From: Mumia sp. Pv4-285
Lineage (GTDB): Bacteria; Actinomycetota; Actinomycetes; Propionibacteriales; Nocardioidaceae
Direction of reading: 5' to 3'
DNA: 64,000 bases
Assembly (NCBI RefSeq): GCF_041320275.1
Contig: NZ_CP162023.1
Coordinates: 3,286,001 to 3,350,000, forward strand
Shown piece after piece: positions 57,382 through 64,000 of the stretch. The translations under genes were made by a program, and so were the position numbers. Below the pieces are notes generated by a model that saw nothing but the letters and a program-made list of their open reading frames with translations, made no database searches and was not told where the DNA came from. Every line of letters starts with the position of its first letter. Position 1 is the first letter of the stretch.

Positions 57382-58794
57382 ATGGACCCCTTCAGCTCCG
57401 CCAGCGACATCGCACGTTCGATCCGCGCCGGCGCGATCAGCCCGGTCGATGTCGTCGAGCTCTACCTGTCGCGCATCGACACGTACAACGACGCAGTCAA
57501 CGCGATCGTGTGGCGCAACGACGACGACGTCCGCCAAGCCGCGAAGGCGGCCGAGGCAGCGCTCGGCTCCGGCGGCGCGCTCCCGTTCTTCCATGGTGTG
57601 CCGATGCCGATCAAGGACCTGGTCTCGGTCAGCGGGCAGCCCAACACGCGCGGCGGCCTCGGCACATCGACCGAGCCCCAGCCGGAGAACGATCTCGTCG
57701 TCGACCGCATCCTCAACGCCGGCTTCCTCCTCATGGGGCGGACGAACTCGCCTGAGGGCGGGATGACGCAGGTGACCGAGAACAGTCGCTACGGCATCAC
57801 CCGCAACCCGTGGAACCTCGACCGCACCCCGGCCGGGTCGAGCGGCGGGGCGTCGGCGGCGGTCGCGGCAGGCCTGGCGCCGATCGCCAGCGCGTCCGAC
57901 GGCGGTGGATCGATCCGCATGCCGGCGTCCGCGACCGGCCTGGTCGGACTGAAGCCGAGCCGCGCGCGCGTCCCCGCGAAGGTCCTCGGCTGGGAGCACG
58001 GCACCACGCAGGGTGTCGTCACCCGCACCGTCGAGGACGCGGCCAGGACTCTCGACTACCTGTCGGTCGAGGACCCGCTGGGCTGGTACCGCGCGCCCAC
58101 CCCTGAGCGTCCGTACGGGGACAGCTACACCGAGGCGGCCGGCCCCTTGCGCATCGGGCTGATGCTCGATGCCCCGAACGGCGTCGAGGTCGACCCGATC
58201 TGTGCCGAGACCGCGGAGCGGACGGCGCGGCTTCTCGAGGTGGCCGGCCACACCGTCGTCCCTGTCTCGGCCGACTTCATCAGTACCGAGGCTCTTCGCA
58301 TCTACAGCACCACCGTGATCGCGGCGTCGCTGCACACGGTCCCCTACGACGACCCGTCGCAGTCGGAGCCCTTCATCATCGCCCGCCGCAAGATGGCCGA
58401 AGAGCTGCCCGCCAGCGAGTACGCCAAGGCCGTCCTCCGGCTGCACCTCGAGTGCCGACGCATGGTCGCCCACTGGCGCCGCGACTTCGACGTCCTGGTC
58501 AGCCCGACGCTGGCCTGCCAGGTCCCCCCGGTCGGCGTGATCCTGGCCGAGGCCAACGAGCTGCTCGACGGGAGCAGCCCCCGTGAGGCCCGGATGCTCG
58601 CGTTCAACTCGTACGCCAACATCCTCGGCCTCCCCGCGATCAGTGTGCCGGTTGGGACGGATTCCGACGGCCTCCCCGTCGGTGCGCAGCTCGTGGGCTC
58701 ACCGTACGACGAGACCACCATCCTTCGCCTCGCTCAGTCCCTCGAGCGGGAGCTGGACTGGGCCAGCCGCACTCCGGCGGCCTTCACCCACTGA
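57382..58794 (+). CDS. Amidase-signature family hydrolase
   Basis: This 470-residue enzyme has the complete amidase triad: lysine in VPMPIKDLVSV, cis-serine in TPAGSSGGASAAVAAGLAP and nucleophile serine in SASDGGGSIRMPAS. It ends YANILGLPAISVPVGTDSDGLPVGAQLVGSPYDE. The length and NPWNL-TPAGSSGG layout recall general amidases and NylA-type cyclic-dimer hydrolases (from memory). The ATG at 57382 follows AAGGAG; the longer frame overlaps the ATPase. With the importer before it and a GABA-type transaminase after it, it probably releases an omega-amino acid from an imported amide or lactam. Confidence 0.88.
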   Translation: MDPFSSASDIARSIRAGAISPVDVVELYLSRIDTYNDAVNAIVWRNDDDVRQAAKAAEAALGSGGALPFFHGVPMPIKDLVSVSGQPNTRGGLGTSTEPQPENDLVVDRILNAGFLLMGRTNSPEGGMTQVTENSRYGITRNPWNLDRTPAGSSGGASAAVAAGLAPIASASDGGGSIRMPASATGLVGLKPSRARVPAKVLGWEHGTTQGVVTRTVEDAARTLDYLSVEDPLGWYRAPTPERPYGDSYTEAAGPLRIGLMLDAPNGVEVDPICAETAERTARLLEVAGHTVVPVSADFISTEALRIYSTTVIAASLHTVPYDDPSQSEPFIIARRKMAEELPASEYAKAVLRLHLECRRMVAHWRRDFDVLVSPTLACQVPPVGVILAEANELLDGSSPREARMLAFNSYANILGLPAISVPVGTDSDGLPVGAQLVGSPYDETTILRLAQSLERELDWASRTPAAFTH

Positions 58795-58836
58795 CTCCGA
58801 GCACCGCAGACCAGAACGTACGAGAAGGAGCAACGC

Positions 58837-59268
58837 ATGGCACTCAGCACTGACGACAAGGTCGAGATCTGGGAGCTGTACTACCAGTACAACTTCACCG
58901 TCGACATCCTCGGCGACGCCGAGAAGATGACGGACTTCTTCGTCGAGGACTGCTCGTACGACCACTACCGCTTTCCGGAGCTGGTCGAGGGCAAGACCGC
59001 CATCAGGGACTTCATGCAGCAGGCGATCGACGCGCAGCAGGGAGGCTTCAAGCACCTGAACGACAACATCATCCTGACCGCGACCCCGGATGGCCCCGAG
59101 GATGCGACCGGCGTCGCCTACATCGTCACCGTCGACGGCCGCGACCTCGCCGCCCCGCGGGTGGACCGTTCGTCGATGTACCGCGACATCCTGCGCAAGA
59201 CCGACGACGGCTGGAAGTTCGTCCAGCGCAAGGTGATCGGCGACGTCGTCAAGGAGTTCCGGTCCTGA
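58837..59268 (+). CDS. SnoaL/NTF2-like protein
   Basis: This 143-residue protein has the NTF2-like cone fold pattern of SnoaL_4 proteins: YYQYNFTVDILGDAEKMTDFFVEDCSYDH, GKTAIRDFMQQAI, KHLNDNIILTATPDGPEDATGVAYIVTVDGR and DGWKFVQRKVIGD. The early Tyr/Asp residues often line a hydratase or isomerase pocket. Its ribosome site is AGAAGGAG. It shares one base with the following oxidoreductase start (TGATG). The reaction is unknown. Confidence 0.85.
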   Translation: MALSTDDKVEIWELYYQYNFTVDILGDAEKMTDFFVEDCSYDHYRFPELVEGKTAIRDFMQQAIDAQQGGFKHLNDNIILTATPDGPEDATGVAYIVTVDGRDLAAPRVDRSSMYRDILRKTDDGWKFVQRKVIGDVVKEFRS

Positions 59269-60272
59269 TGCCCACCTCGTCCCGCGCCGTCCTGCTCGCC
59301 CGCCGTCCGCAGGGCCTGCCCGTCCTGGCGGACTTCGCCGTCAGCGACGTGACCGTCCCCGACCCGGGCCCCGGCGAGATCCTGGTCGAGAACCACTACC
59401 TGTCGGTCGACCCCGGCCAGCGTGGCCTGATGAACGGCGGCGACTCCTACGTCGCGACGTACCAGCTCGGAGAGGCGGTGACGGGCCGAGCCGTCGGCCA
59501 GGTCGTCGCGTCGCAGGACCCTCGACTCCCCGTGGGCAGCCACGTGTTCCACCGCGTCGGATGGCGCCAGCACTCGATCGTCCCCGTTGCAGCGGCCCGT
59601 CCGATCGACGTCGGGCGCGCCCCCGAGTCGTCGTACCTCGGCGTCATGGGACACCCCGGGCTCACGTCCTGGCTGGGTGTCGCACTCGTCGCCGACGTGC
59701 AGCCCGGCGACGTCGTCCTGGTCACGAGTGCCGCTGGTGCCGTCGGCGCCGCCGCCGGCCAGCTGGCGCTCGCCCGAGGCGCGAGCCGCGTGATCGGCTC
59801 GGTCGGCTCGACTGAGAAGGCGGAGTACGTCACCGCGAAGCTCGGTTTCACCGACGCCTTCGACTACAAGACCACCGCACTGGCCGACTACGTCGCGGGC
59901 CACGTCCCGGAGGGACTCGACGTCGTCTTCGACAACGTCGGCGGCGTCCAGCTCGACCAGGCGCTGGCGGCCACGAACACCCACGGACGCCTCGCCCTCT
60001 GCGGATCGATCTCGACCTACAACGGCGAGCCGTACCAGCTCGCGAACACCGGCCGGATCCTCTCCCAACGGCTCCGGGCCGAGGGCTTCCTCGTGTTCGA
60101 CCACGAGGACAAGTGGGACCGGTTCCACGCCGAGATGGCCGAGCACCTCACTCAGGGGCGGGTCAGCGTCGAGGAGACCCACTACCGCGGTCTCGACGCC
60201 GTCCCGGAGGCGTTCCTCAGCCTGTTCACCGGTGCCTCGACCGGGAAGGTGCTCGTGGACGTCCGTCCCTGA
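59268..60272 (+). CDS. NADP-dependent MDR oxidoreductase (zinc-free, prostaglandin-reductase-like)
   Basis: This 334-residue protein has the zinc-free medium-chain reductase layout: an N-terminal GroES-like part (YLSVDPGQRGLMNGGDSYVATYQLGEAVTGRAVGQVVAS), then GLTSWLGVALVADVQPGDVVLVTSAAGAVGAAAGQLA and the nucleotide-binding AAGAVGAAAG loop. FDNVGGVQLDQAL and a LSQRLRAEGFLVFDH segment are typical of the curcumin/prostaglandin reductase group that reduces alpha,beta-unsaturated carbonyls. It may reduce an enone or enoate formed in the pathway. Confidence 0.87.
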   Translation: MPTSSRAVLLARRPQGLPVLADFAVSDVTVPDPGPGEILVENHYLSVDPGQRGLMNGGDSYVATYQLGEAVTGRAVGQVVASQDPRLPVGSHVFHRVGWRQHSIVPVAAARPIDVGRAPESSYLGVMGHPGLTSWLGVALVADVQPGDVVLVTSAAGAVGAAAGQLALARGASRVIGSVGSTEKAEYVTAKLGFTDAFDYKTTALADYVAGHVPEGLDVVFDNVGGVQLDQALAATNTHGRLALCGSISTYNGEPYQLANTGRILSQRLRAEGFLVFDHEDKWDRFHAEMAEHLTQGRVSVEETHYRGLDAVPEAFLSLFTGASTGKVLVDVRP

Positions 60273-60323
60273 GCCCTCCCACTCCCCACGCTCACGCCAG
60301 CCACGCTCACGACAGGAGTCGTC

Positions 60324-61658
60324 ATGTCCCTCCCCGCGCAGAAGCGCATCCTCGCCACGGCCGTCCCAGGGCCGAAGTCGACGAAGCTGCACCGGCAGCG
60401 AACCGAAGAGGTGGCGGCCGGGTTCGGCATCACGCTGCCCGTCTTCGTCGAGGAGGCCGGCGGAGGAATCATCGTCGACGTCGACGGCAACCACCTGATC
60501 GACCTCGCCGCAGGCATCGCCGTCACGAGCGTCGGTGCGTCCCACCCGGAGGTCGTCGCCGCGGTGAAGGAGCAGGCCGAGCGCTTCACGCACACCTGCT
60601 TCATGGTCACCGAGTACGAGCCGGCGATCGACGTCGCTGCCACGCTCAACCGGATCACCCCCGGCGACCACGAGAAGCGCACCGCACTGTTCACCACCGG
60701 GGCGGAGGCGGTCGAGAACTCGATCAAGATCGCCCGCGCCTACACCGGGCGCAGCGCCGTCGTGGTCCTCACGCACGCGTACCACGGCCGCACCCTGCTC
60801 ACGATGAGCATGACGGGAAAGAACGTGCCGTACCGGGACGGCTTCGGCCCGTACGCGCCCGAGGTCTACAAGGTGCCCTCGCCGTACCCGTACCGCTGGG
60901 TCGGCGGGGCGGAGCAGGCAGGTGACGAGGCGTACGACCTGCTCGTCGAGACGGTCACGACCCAGATCGGTGCCCACAACGTCGCTGCAATCATCGTCGA
61001 GCCGATCCAGGGAGAGGGCGGCTTCATCGTCCCGCCCGAGGGCTACCTGGCCCGAGTCGCGGCGTTCGCGCAGGAGCACGGCATCGTGTTCGTGGCCGAC
61101 GAGATCCAGGCCGGCCTCGGTCGTACCGGCGCGATGTTCGCCGTCGACCACGAAGGTGTCGTGCCGGACCTGATCACGACTGCCAAGGCGCTCGGCGCCG
61201 GACTGCCGATCTCGGCCGTGACCGGACGCGCCGAGATCATGGACGCGGTCGGCCCGGGGCGTCTCGGCGGGACCTACGCCGCGAACCCGATCGCGTGCGC
61301 CGCCGCCCGTGCAGCGCTGGAAGTCATCGAGCGCGACGACCTCCCCGCCAAGGCACGCCGAATCGAGGCGATCGTGCGCCCGAGGCTCGAGGCCATGACC
61401 GGCGACGACTCGTACGTCGGTGAGGTCCGCGGGCGCGGTGCCATGCTGGCGATGGAGTTCGTCGAGCCCGGGACGACGCGTCCTGCACCGGAAGCGGCCA
61501 AGCGGGTCGCGGACTATGCCAACAGCCACGGCGTCCTCACCCTCACTTGCGGGACGTTCGGCAACGTCATCCGTCTCCTCCCGCCACTGGTCATCGGGGA
61601 GGACCTCCTCGCTGAAGCCGTCTCCGTGCTCGAGGACGCCGTCGAGGCGCTTGCGTGA
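60324..61658 (+). CDS. gabT: 4-aminobutyrate-type aminotransferase
   Basis: This 444-residue PLP enzyme follows actinobacterial GabT closely: VFVEEAGGGIIVDVDGNHLIDLAAGIAVTSVG, FTTGAEAVENSIKIARAYTGR, HAYHGRTLLTMSMTGKNVPYRDGFGPYAPEVY, cofactor aspartate in VADEIQAGLGRTG and Schiff-base lysine in LITTAKALGAGLPISAVTGR. It should transfer the amino group of GABA or a longer omega-amino acid to 2-oxoglutarate, giving a semialdehyde. Its ribosome site is GACAGGAG. It overlaps the dehydrogenase gene by four bases, fitting direct hand-over of the aldehyde. Confidence 0.9.
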   Translation: MSLPAQKRILATAVPGPKSTKLHRQRTEEVAAGFGITLPVFVEEAGGGIIVDVDGNHLIDLAAGIAVTSVGASHPEVVAAVKEQAERFTHTCFMVTEYEPAIDVAATLNRITPGDHEKRTALFTTGAEAVENSIKIARAYTGRSAVVVLTHAYHGRTLLTMSMTGKNVPYRDGFGPYAPEVYKVPSPYPYRWVGGAEQAGDEAYDLLVETVTTQIGAHNVAAIIVEPIQGEGGFIVPPEGYLARVAAFAQEHGIVFVADEIQAGLGRTGAMFAVDHEGVVPDLITTAKALGAGLPISAVTGRAEIMDAVGPGRLGGTYAANPIACAAARAALEVIERDDLPAKARRIEAIVRPRLEAMTGDDSYVGEVRGRGAMLAMEFVEPGTTRPAPEAAKRVADYANSHGVLTLTCGTFGNVIRLLPPLVIGEDLLAEAVSVLEDAVEALA

Positions 61659-63151
61659 CCGCCACCGTCAGCTTCAGGCCGACGACCGGCGAGCGGGCCG
61701 GCTCCGTCCGAGACAGCCTTCCCGGCGAGGTCTCCGACATCGTCGAGCGAGCCTCATCGGCCGCGCCCGAGGTGGCGGCGACGTCTCCGCGCGAGCGGCA
61801 GCTCTGGCTCGAGGCGATCGCTGAGTCCCTGCTCGACCATCGTGACGAGCTCGTACGGCTGGCCGACTGCGAGACGGCGCTGGGCCAGGAACGGCTCACA
61901 GGCGAGCTGACGCGCGCCGCAGCGCAGCTGCGCTTCTACGCCGAGGTCGCCGTCGAGGGGTCGTACCTCGACCTGACGACGGACTCTCCGACCGCGACGA
62001 CGCCCGCGCTCGTCCGCATCAACCAACCCCTGGGACCGGTGGCGGTGTTCGGTGCGAGCAACTTCCCGTTCGGCTTCGGGGTGCTCGGCAACGACACCGC
62101 CTCGGCGCTCGCGGCGGGTTGCCCGGTGGTGGCGAAGGCACACCCGGCGCACGTGCTGCTGTGTGCTCGGTTGGGTGACCTCGCCCGAGACGCTCTCGCC
62201 ACTGCGGGCGCTCCGGCGGGCACCTTCGGTCAGGTCGTCGGGTTCGACGCGGGGGTCCAGCTGGTGACGGAGCCGGCGATCCGAGCCGTCGGCTTCACCG
62301 GCTCTCAGGCCGGCGGGACGGCACTCTGGCGGCTCGCCAACGAGCGCGACGTCGTCATCCCGGTCTTCGCCGAGATGGGGACGGTGAACCCAGCGGTGAT
62401 GACGCCTGCGTCGACTGCTCGCACGAGCGAGGTCGCGGCCGGTTTCGTCGCCTCCTTCACACTCGGCTCCGGGCAGTTCTGCACCAAGCCCGGGCTGCTG
62501 CTCGCGCCCGCGGGTCACGGCGTGGCGGCGGAGGTCGGGCGCGCGCTCGCGGCGGCCGCCCCGTCCGCGACCATGCTGACGCGAGGGATCGCCGAGGCGG
62601 CTTCGACCGGCGTCGACGCGCTCGTCGAGGGCGGAGCGGAGGTGGTCGCCCGCACCGGACGGAGCGACAAGGGCTGGTCGGCCGACACGGTGGTTCTGGC
62701 CGCTCCGAGCACCGCGCTCCATGTCGGCAGCCGACTGCTGGAGGAGTGCTTCGGGCCGGTCGCCGTCGTCGTCGAGTACGCCTCCGTCGACGAGGCCGTC
62801 CTCGCGCTCGGCCAGCTGCAGGGCAGCCTCACGGCGACCGTCGTCACCGACGGCACCGGCACCGATCCGCACGCCGCTCTCCTGATCTCGACCGTCGCAC
62901 GCAACGCCGGTCGGGTGACGGTGGACGACTGGCCCACCGGAGTCGCGTGGACCTGGGCGCAGCAGCACGGCGGGCCGTGGCCTGCCACCTCTGCGCCGGG
63001 CAGCACCTCCGTCGGAGCCGCCGCGCTCGACCGGTTCGTCCGGCCGGTGAGCTACCAGTCGACCCCTGACCCGTGGCTTCCGGAACCCGCTCGCGCGGCC
63101 GACCCGTGGCGGTTGCCGCGACGGGTCGACGGCAGGCTCGAGCTCGCATGA
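61655..63151 (+). CDS. NAD(P)-dependent aldehyde dehydrogenase (2-oxoglutarate-semialdehyde type)
   Basis: This 498-residue protein has the pattern of alpha-ketoglutaric semialdehyde dehydrogenases: GPVAVFGASNFPFGFGVLGNDTASALAAGCPVVAKAHPAHV, NAD loop VGFTGSQAGGTAL, the glutamate in FAEMGTVNPAVM and the catalytic cysteine in SFTLGSGQFCTKPGLLL. It would oxidise the semialdehyde made by the transaminase to the dicarboxylic acid. The start is GTG at 61655, overlapping the gabT stop; its own stop overlaps the CoA-transferase ATG. Confidence 0.88.
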   Translation: MTATVSFRPTTGERAGSVRDSLPGEVSDIVERASSAAPEVAATSPRERQLWLEAIAESLLDHRDELVRLADCETALGQERLTGELTRAAAQLRFYAEVAVEGSYLDLTTDSPTATTPALVRINQPLGPVAVFGASNFPFGFGVLGNDTASALAAGCPVVAKAHPAHVLLCARLGDLARDALATAGAPAGTFGQVVGFDAGVQLVTEPAIRAVGFTGSQAGGTALWRLANERDVVIPVFAEMGTVNPAVMTPASTARTSEVAAGFVASFTLGSGQFCTKPGLLLAPAGHGVAAEVGRALAAAAPSATMLTRGIAEAASTGVDALVEGGAEVVARTGRSDKGWSADTVVLAAPSTALHVGSRLLEECFGPVAVVVEYASVDEAVLALGQLQGSLTATVVTDGTGTDPHAALLISTVARNAGRVTVDDWPTGVAWTWAQQHGGPWPATSAPGSTSVGAAALDRFVRPVSYQSTPDPWLPEPARAADPWRLPRRVDGRLELA

Positions 63152-64000
63152 CGCTGCCGCTCGACGGCGTCCTGGTCGCCGACTTCTCCCGCGTCCTCGC
63201 CGGACCCTTGGCGACGGCGACGTTGGCCGACCTCGGCGCCACCGTCGTGAAGGTGGAGCGGCCCGGCTCCGGCGACGACACCCGTTCCTGGGGACCGCCG
63301 TGGGTGGGTGAGGAGGGGGACACCGCCTCGTACTTCCATGCGGCCAACCGCTCCAAGCGCTCGGTGACGCTCGACCTCGCTGACCCCGGAGACCGGGATC
63401 TCGCTCAGCGGCTGGCGGTGCGGGCGGACGTGCTCGTCGAGAACTTCAAGTCCGGCGTTCTGGCCAAGCACGGCCTGGGGTACGAGCAGGTCGCCACCGC
63501 GAACCCGGGCATCGTGTACTGCTCCGTGACTGGGTTCGGCTCCACCGGCGGGGCTGAGCTCCCCGGCTACGACTTCCTCGTCCAGGCGGTCGGGGGCCTG
63601 ATGAGCATCACAGGTCAGGCCGACGCCGACCCGACGAAGGTCGGCGTCGCTGTGGTCGACGTGCTCACGTCGAAGGACGCCACGATCGGGATCCTTGCCG
63701 CGCTGCGGGCACGAGACCTCACCGGCCATGGCCAGCACGTCGAGGTGAACCTGCTCTCGAGCCTGCTCGGGTCGCTGGCAAACCAGGCGAGCTCGTACCT
63801 CCTCACGGGGACGGCGCCCGGCAGGATGGGCAACGCCCACCCGTCGATCGCGCCGTACGAGCTGCTGCGATGCCGCGACGCCGAGCTTGCGGTCGCCTGC
63901 GGCAACGACGGCCAGTTCCAGCGGCTGGCGGAGGCGATCGGTGCCCCCGACCTGAGCTGCGACGCCCGTTTCGCCACCAACGCGGCACGAGTCGAGAACA
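63148..64000 (+). CDS. CaiB/BaiF family III CoA-transferase (partial, runs off the window)
   Basis: ATG at 63148-63150 overlaps the dehydrogenase stop (ATGA), and the frame stays open to the window end, about 284 residues. The start MTLPLDGVLVADFSRVLAGPLATATLADLGATVVKVERPGSGDDTR, then FHAANRSKRSVTLDL, VLVENFKSG and the catalytic aspartate region VGVAVVDVLTS, is typical of formyl-CoA-transferase-like enzymes. It would activate the acid made by the dehydrogenase using a donor such as succinyl-CoA, or transfer CoA from an intermediate. Confidence 0.92.
   Translation, partial: MTLPLDGVLVADFSRVLAGPLATATLADLGATVVKVERPGSGDDTRSWGPPWVGEEGDTASYFHAANRSKRSVTLDLADPGDRDLAQRLAVRADVLVENFKSGVLAKHGLGYEQVATANPGIVYCSVTGFGSTGGAELPGYDFLVQAVGGLMSITGQADADPTKVGVAVVDVLTSKDATIGILAALRARDLTGHGQHVEVNLLSSLLGSLANQASSYLLTGTAPGRMGNAHPSIAPYELLRCRDAELAVACGNDGQFQRLAEAIGAPDLSCDARFATNAARVEN

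Noticed and set aside
59118-61529. 803-codon open frame on the minus strand across the reductase and transaminase genes
   Set aside because: It is a GC-rich shadow frame dominated by Arg, Gly, Asp and Val with no motif; the plus-strand proteins there carry complete catalytic motifs.
1-64000. Mobile elements, prophage, CRISPR, tRNA or rRNA genes
   Set aside because: I found no transposase or integrase motifs, no spaced short repeats beyond the protein-coding arrays described, and no cloverleaf or rRNA-like segment in the intergenic gaps.

Overview
The window is high-GC DNA read end to end as protein-coding, with GTG starts, frequent 1-4 nt ATGA/GTGA/TGATG gene overlaps, LivFGHMK and carbohydrate ABC importers, PucR, TetR and IclR regulators and an SHOCT protein. 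This is typical of a soil actinomycete chromosome. Nocardioidaceae or a related Propionibacteriales family is my guess, from gene content and the abundance of GTACG-type words. I saw no tRNA, rRNA, CRISPR array, insertion sequence, phage gene or att site. No gap between genes exceeds about 250 bases. The window opens inside a livH-type permease and closes inside a CaiB/BaiF CoA-transferase.

Region A (1-10700) is a carboxylic-acid uptake and degradation block. It holds a branched-chain-type ABC importer (livH, livF, livG and the binding lipoprotein livK), two acyl-CoA synthetases, a pair of overlapping acyl-CoA dehydrogenase genes, an HMG-CoA-lyase-like retro-Claisen lyase and a TetR regulator. 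A 27-bp inverted repeat (TATTGCGTACG, 5 nt, CGTACGCAATA and variants) recurs before livG, the dehydrogenase operon, the second synthetase and tetR itself. I read it as the operator of this TetR.

Region B (10768-21126) is miscellaneous. It has an exported zinc protease, a GNAT enzyme, DUF1838 and DUF1269 proteins, an Imm-5-like protein, a MacB/FtsX-type ABC exporter divergent from a NarL-type two-component system across a perfect 22-bp palindrome, and a large metallo-beta-lactamase-fold alkylsulfatase.

Region C (21138-39726) is a carbohydrate-derived-compound block under an IclR-family regulator. It encodes a sugar ABC importer with a DapA-family lyase and an SDR; a five-gene overlapping operon (creatininase family, amidohydrolase, MLE-type enolase-superfamily enzyme, amidohydrolase, degenerate amidohydrolase); a KDPG-type aldolase with a PfkB kinase; and an exported operon (GH43-like protein with VCBS-type repeats, a Tat-exported probable (alpha/alpha)6 protein, an FG-GAP protein, RidA). 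IclR-like palindromes (CGGAAAT-N-ATTTCCG type) precede each of these units. The combination is not a textbook pathway and is the best candidate here for an undescribed catabolic system.

Region D (39794-49445) carries a methyltransferase and a long minus-strand series: an unknown protein, DUF4331, DyP peroxidase, enoyl-CoA hydratase, sulfite-oxidase-like protein, amphi-Trp protein and DUF1254 protein. A 17-bp palindrome TCACCCG-N3-CGGGTGA stands at its head, inside it, and again between the DUF1838 and DUF1269 genes. A small SHOCT protein, a GNAT enzyme and an alpha/beta hydrolase divergent from a second TetR follow.

Region E (50227-64000) is a PucR regulator divergent from a long operon: dipeptide-type ABC importer, amidase, SnoaL-like protein, MDR reductase, GABA-type transaminase, semialdehyde dehydrogenase and CoA-transferase. 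The order suggests uptake and hydrolysis of an amide or lactam to an omega-amino acid, which then becomes a dicarboxylate and its CoA ester.
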